Below are positions 46,393 to 54,363 of a stretch of 64,000 nt of DNA, in pieces. Under the pieces are notes generated by a model. The model saw nothing but the letters and a program-made list of their open reading frames with translations. It made no database searches and had not been told where the DNA came from. The stretch's first letter is position 1, and every line of letters starts with the position of its first letter. Made by a program: the position numbers and the translations under genes. Source of the DNA: Vibrio sonorensis (GTDB lineage: Bacteria; Pseudomonadota; Gammaproteobacteria; Enterobacterales; Vibrionaceae); the NCBI RefSeq assembly GCF_001854765.1, contig NZ_LJJE01000092.1, positions 62,001 to 126,000 on the forward strand, written 5' to 3'.

Positions 46393-47783
46393 TTACTCCT
46401 TTAAAGCGTTGTTTTTTGCACCCAGTATCGGCTTAAGCAGATATTCCATCACGGTGCGTTTACCAGTAATAATATCGACAGAAGCCGTCATACCGGGAAT
46501 GATCGGTAAGGTCTCATCGTGACCGAGAGACGTTTCCTTCGTTCGGACTCTGACCAAGTAGAAGCTATTACCCTCTTCGTCTTGAGTGGTATCAGCACTA
46601 ATGTGTTCTAACGTCCCGTCAAGACCACCGTATTTAGTGAAGTCATAGGCGCTGAACTTAACAATTGCGGGTAAGTCAGGCCTTAAGAAAGCGATATCTT
46701 GAGGGGCTATTTTGGCTTCTACCAAGAGTGTGTCTTCACTCGGTACAATTTCGACAATATCCATACCTGGTTGGATCACGCCACCAACCGTATTGACATT
46801 AAGGGTCTTCACGGTGCCGTTTACAGGGGAAATGACGACGGTTCGATTTACTCTATCTTCCAAGCCAACCGCAGATTCAGTGAGCGCCGAAAGCCTGTCT
46901 TGTGCTTCGTTTAGCAGCCCTTGCTGTTCTGAACGGAATTTTTGTGCCGCATCAATTCGACTTAATATTGCTTCTCTAATGGCAGACCGGAGTACCGGCA
47001 CTTTTAGTTCACTAGAGGTAAGTTCGCGCCGTGTATCGTTAACTTGACGTTGTAGTTTTAGCAGCTCGATTTGGGGTACTACGCCTTCATCAGCAAGAGG
47101 TTTGGTGATTTCTAACTCTTTTCGAGCGAAGTTGTAACTGTCTCTTAGGTTGCGAACCCGCGCTTGGATCTCTACGAGATCTTGCTGTTTTTGCTTAACT
47201 TGCTGGTCGATCACAGAGAGCTGGTTGCGAAGCCTATTGAGATCTTGGCGATACTCTGCAATCTGGCGGGCAACTAGCTTAGGGCGTTGTTCAATAAATG
47301 GCGTTGGGAAAGCAGCTTGCTGTAATCAATATTGATACTTTCTTGCCAATCCTTTTCCGTGAACTCTTCATTGACAGTGACACTGGTAATGGACGCAGAA
47401 AGCTGCATAACGCTAGCGGTCAGGTTGGCAACTTGTTGCTCTCGTTCGCGAAAATCTGATCGAAAACGAGTGTCGTCTATCAGTAGCAACTGCTGACCTT
47501 TTTGGACTTGCTGACCCTCGCGAATCAATATTTCTTTGACCAAGCCACCTTCCAAGTTTTGCACGACTTGGATTTGTGAAGAAGGTACAACTTTACCTTG
47601 TCCCACTGTCACTTTGTCGATTTCCGCCCAAGAAGCCCAAACCGCTGCCAAAACAAAAAATAGCAACATAATCCAGAGCATCAATCGAGCGCTGGAAGGT
47701 GTGTTCAATAACAGCGCCGCTGTTTTATCGTCCACGTAGTCTAGTTCCGAAGGAGCAAGCTTATCGTAACCGCTCTTACTCAT
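46393..47783 (-). CDS. lapC: HlyD-family type I secretion periplasmic adaptor (LapC), split by a one-base frameshift
   Basis: Membrane fusion protein linking the ABC transporter to the outer membrane channel. The first frame (47783 leftward) encodes the N-terminal membrane helix and lipoyl half (ILIREGQQVQKGQQLLLID). The second encodes the coiled coil and the C-terminal half with the signature VVISPVNGTVKTLNVNTVGGVIQPG. Between them the second frame reads AFPTPFIEQRPKLVARQIAEYR, so one base is missing near 47311-47316. Restored, it is 463 residues. The break would block export if real. Confidence 0.88.
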
Positions 47784-48088
47784 AAAAAGTCCCTGTCAAT
47801 AAAATTACTAGACTCAAGTCAGATTCGAAAAGGCGTTATAGGAAATGACTTGGGTATATATATTGCTGATTTTATTACCCTAGCGGCCAAATGTTAAGAA
47901 CTTGCTAGTAAAACCGAGAGAGTTATTTTAAGTATTTATAGCTTAGTTGCCTGTATAGCATCTCGCCAATGACGAAAAGTCGCGGATAGAAGCGCTATCT
48001 ATCGGTAAGTGTGATTGTTTTTTCGATCTCAACTTGAGATCTAATACGTATAAGCGCACAATCAGCAAAAACTTAGTCGGGAGATAAG
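47784..48088. other. Divergent promoter region lapC / pdxH
   Basis: No gene was seen in about 300 bp. The left half must carry the lap operon promoter; the right half carries the pdxH promoter and its GGGAG ribosome site. No operator was recognised. Confidence 0.5.
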
Positions 48089-48724
48089 ATGGAACTTAAG
48101 GACATTCGCCGCGAGTACTCCAAAGGCGGACTTAGACGCAAAGATTTGTGTGATAACCCAATCGATCAATTTAATCTTTGGCTACAACAGGCAGTGGACT
48201 CTGGTTTGACGGATCCAACGGCTATGACAGTAGCCACGGTCGACGAAAGCGGTCAACCTTATCAGCGCATCGTGCTACTGAAAAACTTTGATAAGCAAGG
48301 TTTTGTTTTTTACACCAACTTAGGTAGTCGTAAAGCTCAGCAAATTGAGTCTCATAGCAAGGTAAGTCTGCATTTTCCTTGGCACCCACTTGAACGCCAA
48401 GTGCACATTACTGGTGTCGCAGAAAAGTTGTCTATGGTTGAAAACATGAAGTACTTCTCCTCTCGACCCAAAGAGAGCCAAATTGCTGCTATTGCGAGTA
48501 AGCAAAGTAGCCGCATCTCTGCGCGAGGGATCTTAGAAGGCAAATACCTGGAACTTAAAAAGAAGTTTGAAAAAGGTGAAATTCCGGTACCGAGTTTCTG
48601 GGGTGGCTATCGAATTCGCCCTGAAAGCATTGAGTTTTGGCAAGGGGGAGAGCATCGCCTCCACGACCGTTTCTTATTTACCAAAGAAACGGATGGGTGG
48701 GATATCGACCGCTTAGCGCCATAG
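48089..48724 (+). CDS. pdxH: Pyridoxamine 5'-phosphate oxidase
   Basis: FMN enzyme that oxidises pyridoxamine or pyridoxine phosphate to pyridoxal phosphate. The 211-residue product has the family pattern [14 protein letters not shown] at the N-terminus, [27 protein letters not shown] (FMN binding) and the C-terminal signature [14 protein letters not shown]. The start follows GGGAGATAAG. It is monocistronic. PLP is needed by MalP and many other enzymes, but no operon link exists. Confidence 0.96.
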   Translation: MELKDIRREYSKGGLRRKDLCDNPIDQFNLWLQQAVDSGLTDPTAMTVATVDESGQPYQRIVLLKNFDKQGFVFYTNLGSRKAQQIESHSKVSLHFPWHPLERQVHITGVAEKLSMVENMKYFSSRPKESQIAAIASKQSSRISARGILEGKYLELKKKFEKGEIPVPSFWGGYRIRPESIEFWQGGEHRLHDRFLFTKETDGWDIDRLAP

Positions 48725-48729
48725 AAAAA

Positions 48730-48752
48730 AGTGCCTGACTTAGTCAGGCACT
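48730..48752. terminator. Terminator shared by pdxH and the LuxR gene
   Basis: A perfect 10-bp stem, AGTGCCTGAC and GTCAGGCACT, with a three-base loop lies 5 bp after pdxH. The last codons and stop of the convergent LuxR-type gene lie in the hairpin. Six A residues upstream give a T tract on the minus strand. Confidence 0.8.
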
Positions 48753-49465
48753 TCGCCATTTAAGGCAACGGAAAGCTGCGTTTTTAGTAGTGTTTGAGGT
48801 ATCTGAGATCCGTAACCTTGGTCTAACGCTATTTCGATTAACTGAGCTTGGCTATGGGCGCCAAACTTGCTTCTTAAACGCATGACATAGCTTTCAAATG
48901 TCTTAATAGAGATCCCCATCACTTCGGCAATTTGCTTTGGCTTTTTTCCATACAGCAACAGGAACAGAACCTCAGACTCTCTGGTTGTCAAAGAGACAGA
49001 CAAGTCGTGGGTTGATCCAAATCCTTGTCCAAGACGCAATCCTTTTTCACTACTATGGGTCAGGCCTGTCGCTCGGCATACCCAATGTCCGACCTCTAAA
49101 ATGGCGGTATTAGTGAGTTCTTGTCCGTAAAAAATGGTGCCTTGAATATGACCTTGTTCATCGTGCCACGGAGTTTTGGTAAAGATATGTGCTCTAGAAT
49201 GGCCGTCGTGATAGGGGTGGATATCCAACACTTTAAGGGGCTTGCCTGTTTTGATGACATATTTATCTTGGCGTTGAAATGCTTCGGCGCAATTTGTTGT
49301 GGGGCTGGGCATATCAAAATCGGTAAGGCCAATACAAGCTTGGCTATCGGGGAGCCCGACAAGCTCGGCATAGGATTGATTGGCATAGACAAAGACCGAG
49401 TCTAGGTCTTTACAACCCCAATACCCCGGTAACTGATTGAATAGGGTAACTAACTTGTTATCCAC
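48740..49465 (-). CDS. PAS-LuxR transcriptional regulator
   Basis: A 241-residue DNA-binding sensor. The N-terminal PAS-like domain (about residues 10-130) includes GCKDLDSVFVYANQSYAELVGL and a IQGTIFYGQELT strand. The C-terminal LuxR helix-turn-helix is LTTRESEVLFLLLYGKKPKQIAEVM and KTFESYVMRLRSKFG. The signal is unknown. It is convergent with pdxH. No autoinducer-binding domain is present, so this is not a quorum-sensing LuxR. Confidence 0.85.
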   Translation of the reverse strand: MDNKLVTLFNQLPGYWGCKDLDSVFVYANQSYAELVGLPDSQACIGLTDFDMPSPTTNCAEAFQRQDKYVIKTGKPLKVLDIHPYHDGHSRAHIFTKTPWHDEQGHIQGTIFYGQELTNTAILEVGHWVCRATGLTHSSEKGLRLGQGFGSTHDLSVSLTTRESEVLFLLLYGKKPKQIAEVMGISIKTFESYVMRLRSKFGAHSQAQLIEIALDQGYGSQIPQTLLKTQLSVALNGEVPD

Positions 49466-49624
49466 GATGCTATGCTTCCTTACTTATGCGATTTTATCAT
49501 CCTACTATTAGTTCTTCGTTAATTCTATCAATAAGTTACAAGCAAATGTTGCGGTTATTTTTGCATAATTTCTGCTTATATTAGTCGTTCTTATTATTGC
49601 TCTTATCACTTGTGTTTAAGCGAT

Positions 49625-49650
49625 AAAAAAAACCAGCCAATTAGGCTGGT
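49625..49650 (-). terminator. Orphan terminator, possible small RNA 3' end
   Basis: A 7-bp stem, ACCAGCC and GGCTGGT, with a five-base loop is followed on the minus strand by eight T residues. No minus-strand gene ends here; the nearest upstream one has its own terminator 150 bp away. Confidence 0.65.
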
Positions 49651-49792
49651 GAATATAAGAATTGTCTTATCGACGTTTCGAAGAGGTCTAAAGCTTAGCG
49701 AGGGCTGCTAAGCAATAGAGATATCAATAGATACCTGACCAATGCCAAGCGAGCTTAGCGGTCAAAATTTAATGTAAAGCTTTACAATGAAA

Positions 49793-49816
49793 GAAAAAAG
49801 GGGGGATTTCCCCCCT
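49793..49816 (-). terminator. Terminator of the SUMF1/PEGA gene
   Basis: Six G (49800-49805) pair with six C (49810-49815) around a four-base loop, and seven A upstream give a T tract on the minus strand. It lies 16 bp after the gene. Confidence 0.8.
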
Positions 49817-49831
49817 CTTTATTCGATGTGT

Positions 49832-51655
49832 CTAGTTGATCTCACGAACGACTCGGAAGCCGACGTAGTTGGCAGTGGCTGAAGGTGCCAAGAAGAGTTT
49901 TTGGTGTGCTGAGGCCATAGAAGGTGCGAAATTCCAAGCGCCACCTTTGGCTACGCCTCTAGAGTCTTCTGTCCATTGCCATACGTTGCCCACCGTATCG
50001 TAAATACCATAACGGTTAGCTTCGAATGCGGTGACTGGGGAGGTACTTTGGTTTGACCAAGGTGTGCCACTCCAACCCGTGTTGGCTTTGCCGGTTAGAA
50101 ACTTATTGCCCCACCAATAAGCGGCTTGGCTACCAGAGCGCGCAGCAATTTCCCATTCATCGACATCTGGCAAACGGTAGTTATACCCAGTTTGCTTGCT
50201 TAGCCATTTGGCGTATGCAATGGCGTCGTTGCGACTTACGCATACAACAGGTGAGTCTGGTGTTTGTTTAAAGCCGGGATCTCGCCAGTAGCTTTTAGCG
50301 ATAGGGGTAATATCGCCATCTCGAATCGTGTTACAAGTATTTTTTAACTCAGCATCGGTTTGGTAATTGGTTGAACCAACAAAAACTTCAAACTGAGAAA
50401 CCGTGATCGGAGTAGCTCCAATACCGAAAGCATGATCAAGGTGAATTTGCTTTGAGCCGTGCTCGCCTGTTAGGTATTCACCAGCGACAAGAGTAATGAG
50501 TTCAGGGCCTTTTGGTCCCGCTTTCATTGTGTCGGCAAATTTATCACCAGCGCGTAAAACATTGGCACGTTCGACGAGATTAGCGCGCAGAGTTTGGTCT
50601 GAGCGCAAAGAAAGTGTGCGATTAAAGGACTTGTAGCCCTCTTTTTCGATGGTTATTTCGTGCTGCCCCATAGGTAGCATGATATCAACTGGTGTACTGC
50701 CGTAGTTGACATCGTTGATCGTCACTCGGTCACCGTATTGGTTTGAACGAACGGTCAGATTGACCCAAGCAACCTCAATCTCTTGCAGTCTCTGCGCTTC
50801 TTCGTAACCGGGTGCAAAGCAGTATTTGCTCTTAATGCCTAACAGTTTGCAGGCCGCACTCTCTGATGGGCGAGCTTCCAATACTACCCCTAAGATATTG
50901 CGGTAACGAACACCATCGTAGAATCCCGCTTCTTTAACGCTATGGCGTAAAACATGGATGTTTAGAGGTACTTTATTTGCGTTCTGTTTTGCTATCACCG
51001 CCTCGGTGGTGTCTTCAATCAAAGCCGCTTTAAACTGCTTTACCGCTTTTTGCAGTGTGAGCTCTCTGGTTTGGGCGTCACATTGGGCAATGGTTAGGTT
51101 TGCTTGGCAGCGATTAGTAAAGCTGACATTTAGTGTCTTGTTATTTGAAAGCTCTTCTTTTAATCGGTTGGCGCGAGCGCGCAGTTTAGACTCATCGAGA
51201 AGATGGATAGATTGCTGTATTTGCTCTAACTCTGATTGCTTGTTGCTGAGTACCAGCTTTAAGTCATCTAACGACTGTTTGGACTCTAGGCGTGTTTTCT
51301 GATTTTGCTTAACACTTGCCCAAGCATCTTGATATGCTTGCTGACTTTTAGAGATATCAACTGAAGGGTCGTCGATAACGCGCTCGTAATCTCGCTCTAA
51401 GTTGCGCTTTGCTTTTGCAAGCGCTTCATCGAGAGCCTTAGCGTTTTTCTCTAAGTCGGCAACTTGTTGCTCTTGCTGTTCAACTTTCTCGCGTTGCTCA
51501 TCTCGCGCTTTGTGCGCTTCAGATAGCTCGCTATGACGAGTGAAAAGCTGGTCGTCAATTGCTACCACAGACGCTGAGGCTTGTTCCGCCTGGACGGGGA
51601 GTGTGCCCAAACACGTGCCTAGCGCTAGCAAAAGAGCGGGTATACCTTGTCGCAT
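49832..51655 (-). CDS. Exported coiled-coil protein with PEGA and SUMF1 (formylglycine-generating-enzyme-like) domains
   Basis: A 607-residue protein. A signal peptide (to about residue 24, VQAEQ) is followed by a long coiled coil (about 30-175), a region with the conserved pairs RCQANLTIAQCDAQ and ACKLLGIKSKYCF, a PEGA domain (VTINDVNYGSTPVDIMLPMGQHEITIEKEGY) and a C-terminal SUMF1 domain from about residue 380 (MGATPITVSQFEVF-like start, YRLPDVDEWEIAARSG, TVGNVWQWTEDS, VGFRVVRE). SUMF1-like proteins without the active-site cysteines often only bind ligands. A paralog without SUMF1 lies upstream. Confidence 0.82.
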   Translation of the reverse strand: MRQGIPALLLALGTCLGTLPVQAEQASASVVAIDDQLFTRHSELSEAHKARDEQREKVEQQEQQVADLEKNAKALDEALAKAKRNLERDYERVIDDPSVDISKSQQAYQDAWASVKQNQKTRLESKQSLDDLKLVLSNKQSELEQIQQSIHLLDESKLRARANRLKEELSNNKTLNVSFTNRCQANLTIAQCDAQTRELTLQKAVKQFKAALIEDTTEAVIAKQNANKVPLNIHVLRHSVKEAGFYDGVRYRNILGVVLEARPSESAACKLLGIKSKYCFAPGYEEAQRLQEIEVAWVNLTVRSNQYGDRVTINDVNYGSTPVDIMLPMGQHEITIEKEGYKSFNRTLSLRSDQTLRANLVERANVLRAGDKFADTMKAGPKGPELITLVAGEYLTGEHGSKQIHLDHAFGIGATPITVSQFEVFVGSTNYQTDAELKNTCNTIRDGDITPIAKSYWRDPGFKQTPDSPVVCVSRNDAIAYAKWLSKQTGYNYRLPDVDEWEIAARSGSQAAYWWGNKFLTGKANTGWSGTPWSNQSTSPVTAFEANRYGIYDTVGNVWQWTEDSRGVAKGGAWNFAPSMASAHQKLFLAPSATANYVGFRVVREIN

Positions 51656-51703
51656 TATCAATCTTCTACGTAAATTATTTGAATAATTGGTTCATTCTAA
51701 ACG

Positions 51704-51760
51704 AAAACGCCACTTTGGCTAAAGTCATCTTGAGATAACTTCGCGACAAAATGGCGTTTT
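51704..51760 (-). terminator. Possible long hairpin downstream of the PEGA paralog
   Basis: AAAACGCCA (51704-51712) and TGGCGTTTT (51752-51760) form inverted arms across a 39-base interior. It lies 40 bp after the paralog stop and could fold into a terminator between the two genes. Confidence 0.35.
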
Positions 51761-51799
51761 TGCTGCATCTTTGTGAGTTGTTACCTAAAACAGCGTCAC

Positions 51800-52912
51800 T
51801 TAACTTTGCTTATTTGGTCGCAGTTTAACCCATACCGTATCGTTGCCGCTGACACTAATGACTCGATTGTATGTTTGGTATCCATCTTTGGACACGGTTA
51901 CTTGATGCGTACCTTTAGGAAGTACCACTTCTACTGGCGTGCTTCCATATTCCACACCGTTAATCACTACAGCATCGTTGTATTGATCTGAACGAACAGT
52001 CACATTTACTAGGTCTTTTTTGCTGCTATCTTTCGTGCTTTTCTTTGCACTTGATTCACCTTGTAAACAGTAACGCGATGAAACGTTGAGAAGTTTACAT
52101 GCGGCGACAGCTTCTGGTTTTGCCTGAAGCTGAGCTTGCATTTGAGTAAAGTAATTGTTGTTGCCTTCAAAACCAGCTCGGATGATTTGGCTCTCTTGAA
52201 CGTGGATGTTCAGTTGAACGCCTTTGGAGTTCTGCTTAGCGAGTGTCGCCTCGGTTAAGCTATCCATTAAGCGAGCCTTGAAGGTTTTCACTGCTTTTTG
52301 CTTAGTAAGGTATTTACCTTGATTTGAACACTCGCCCAGCGTCATTGTCGCCGAACAAGTTGTCTTATAACTGGTTTCCAGAACTTCGCTTTCACGTAGC
52401 TCAGCAGCGATGCGCTTCACACGCGCTTCAACTTTTTGCTCTTCAAGATAAGTAAACTCAGTATTCAATCGAGCTTGCTTTTGCTTAACCTGAGACAGCT
52501 TCATTTCACTTTCAGTGATAGCTTGTCTTGTTTCAAGGACTTGGTTTTGGTTCTCTTTAACAGAGCCCCATGCCTCTTGGTAAGCTTTCTGGAAGGTAAT
52601 TAAGTCGGTATCCGGATCTTCTAAAAGACGAGAATATTGTTTGTCCAGAGCACTCTTTGCGCGGTTTTGCTTAGCGTTAAGCTCTTTTTCATCGCGCTTC
52701 AGCTTAGCTAGCTGATTCTGGAGTTGCTGTAAACTTTCCGATTCTGAGGAGAACTCGGAGTTCATTGTGTCAATTTCGACTTGTTTATTCGATAGTCTGG
52801 AATCGATAGCAGCTACTGGATCGCCTTGTACGGCGTCTTCAGCTAGTACCGATGTCGAAACCCATACCGGGCACAGCGCAAGCATAAGCGCTGGGATGCG
52901 ACGTGTTATCAT
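51800..52912 (-). CDS. Exported coiled-coil PEGA-domain protein (paralog of the downstream gene)
   Basis: A 370-residue protein with signal peptide (MITRRIPALMLALCPVWVST, cleaved near LAED), a long coiled coil (about 40-185), the same middle domain as its neighbour (TTCSATMTLGECSNQG and ACKLLNVSSRYCLQG, with cysteines in matching places) and a C-terminal PEGA domain (VVINGVEYGSTPVEVVLPKG). It lacks SUMF1. The pair clearly arose by tandem duplication. AGGGA before ATG 52912 supports the start. The function is unknown; PEGA domains bind surface structures. Confidence 0.78.
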   Translation of the reverse strand: MITRRIPALMLALCPVWVSTSVLAEDAVQGDPVAAIDSRLSNKQVEIDTMNSEFSSESESLQQLQNQLAKLKRDEKELNAKQNRAKSALDKQYSRLLEDPDTDLITFQKAYQEAWGSVKENQNQVLETRQAITESEMKLSQVKQKQARLNTEFTYLEEQKVEARVKRIAAELRESEVLETSYKTTCSATMTLGECSNQGKYLTKQKAVKTFKARLMDSLTEATLAKQNSKGVQLNIHVQESQIIRAGFEGNNNYFTQMQAQLQAKPEAVAACKLLNVSSRYCLQGESSAKKSTKDSSKKDLVNVTVRSDQYNDAVVINGVEYGSTPVEVVLPKGTHQVTVSKDGYQTYNRVISVSGNDTVWVKLRPNKQS

Positions 52913-53348
52913 AAGTCCCTGCAACAATTAACGTGTTAACTCACCAATGTATAAAAGACAAACTTTTGACAGCTTTAATCCATGACTGCCTAACAAAGGT
53001 ATTTATATTCCATTTCACTCTCAAGACTACAGGATTTTTGCGCAAAAGCTAACCCTCTGTAAGTCATAAGAAAGTGATGTTCCTCATTTTGAGCAGATTA
53101 GAGAAATATGCAAGTGGAGATTCTCAATATCGGTTTGATTAAAGCAGAAGAAATGACATCGGCCGTAATTTATGTGCACTTGATCATTGTTCCGAACTTC
53201 TCAATTGGAGATTTTTCACTCGACTCTTTGAGGAATATTTAGTGCTTTATGAGAGTCCTCACATATCTTTGTTCTTTTCTATTCGAACTACCCGTAAATG
53301 ACACTTTTATTATAAAATTGGACGCGTCCCACAAAAGGTTGCGTAAAA
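52913..53348. other. Divergent promoter region before the AraC gene
   Basis: About 430 bp with no gene recognised. The left part holds the promoter of the PEGA paralog and the right part that of the AraC gene. No strong operator was recognised. Confidence 0.5.
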
Positions 53349-54175
53349 ATGGAACGATCTGATCGACAGAATCAGCAAATCTTACACGGTACTGACAAAG
53401 AATTGGCACCTAAACCTGCCGAGTTAGTCACCTTGCCTTCCCATAGAAATATCCACGATCACGATTACACCCAAATCGTTATCGGCCTCAAAGGACAAAC
53501 TAAGTTCGATATCAGTGCCTCGACGGCATTGTTGGGCCCGGCCAAGGATGTGTGGTTAAGTCGGGGAGCGAGCACGCTTTTGGCGGCGTAACCGGTCAAT
53601 CCGATATTCTCGTTTTGAACTTGCCGAAACCTAATAATGACGATGCTGCGTTACTAGCGCGTTTTCACGAACTCAATCAAGCAGACACCTATTTTCAACT
53701 CGATGATCACATTCAAAAGCTGATTCAGATGCTGGTAACGGAAATGCGAGCAAATCCCGATGACCCGCTACTCGCTCGGGCGTGTAACAGTGCGGTGATC
53801 TCGCTTTTACAGCGCCACTCTTTCTCATATGCGCTCAAACCTAAGGAGTCGCGATTCGATCTCGACGTATTGGATCGTTATATCGAGCAACACCTCAGTC
53901 ACAAAATCACGGTCGCTCAATTAGCCAGTAGTGTTTTCCTTGGAGAAAGCCAGTTTCACATGCTTTTTAAGGAGCAGTTGGGTATCACTCCTCATCAATA
54001 TGTCTTGGGCAAGCGGATCGATATGGCTAAGTCTTTAATTAACGAAGGCCAACTTACCTTAGGTCAGATTGCCGAATTTACCGGTTTTTCAGGCCAAAGC
54101 ACTTTTGCTCATGCCTTTTCTCGCCACCAAGGAATGTCGCCATCTCAATACAAAAAGCAGAATCGTGTTAAATAA
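53349..54175 (+). CDS. AraC-family regulator of proline utilisation, split by a one-base frameshift
   Basis: Likely the proline-responsive activator (PutR-like) of the adjoining putA-putP unit. The N-terminal cupin half (LPSHRNIHDHDYTQIVIGLKGQT) runs off frame at TTGGGCCC (53532-53539). The next frame continues GCVVKSGSEHAFGGVTGQSDILVLN and holds the double helix-turn-helix: VAQLASSVFLGESQFHMLFKEQ and LGQIAEFTGFSGQSTFAHAF. One added base gives 275 residues. Direct repeats before putA suit AraC binding. Confidence 0.85.
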
Positions 54176-54240
54176 GAAAACAAAACTACTATAATATTTT
54201 GACTTTTTGAGTGTGATTCTGTTTTTATTTTGTTAAAAAG

Positions 54241-54298
54241 CGGAGTTTTTAGCAAAAAGCTCGGAGTTTTTGACAAGTATTTCTCATGCGCTCACAAT
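54241..54298 (+). promoter_or_regulatory. putA promoter with tandem AraC-type direct repeats
   Basis: CGGAGTTTTT occurs twice (54241-54250 and 54262-54271), 21 bp apart or two helical turns. The second copy overlaps the first two bases of a perfect -35, TTGACA (54270-54275). A -10, CACAAT (54293-54298), follows at 17 bp. This is the standard class II geometry for AraC activators and the AraC gene is adjacent. Confidence 0.7.
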
Positions 54299-54363
54299 AC
54301 ACTGCAGGCCATTGTAGGAAACCTGATTGATTTTTTATTCAGGTGTGAGACTGAGGAAATCCC

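Larger units (their letters stand above)
49466..49831. other. Intergenic stretch with an orphan terminator
   Basis: No protein gene. The left end is the LuxR gene promoter region. A terminator at 49625-49650 faces leftward, independent of the one at 49793-49816 that ends the SUMF1 gene. A 14-bp palindrome, TGTAAAGCTTTACA (49773-49786), lies between them. The 49650-49790 segment may encode a small minus-strand RNA. Confidence 0.4.
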
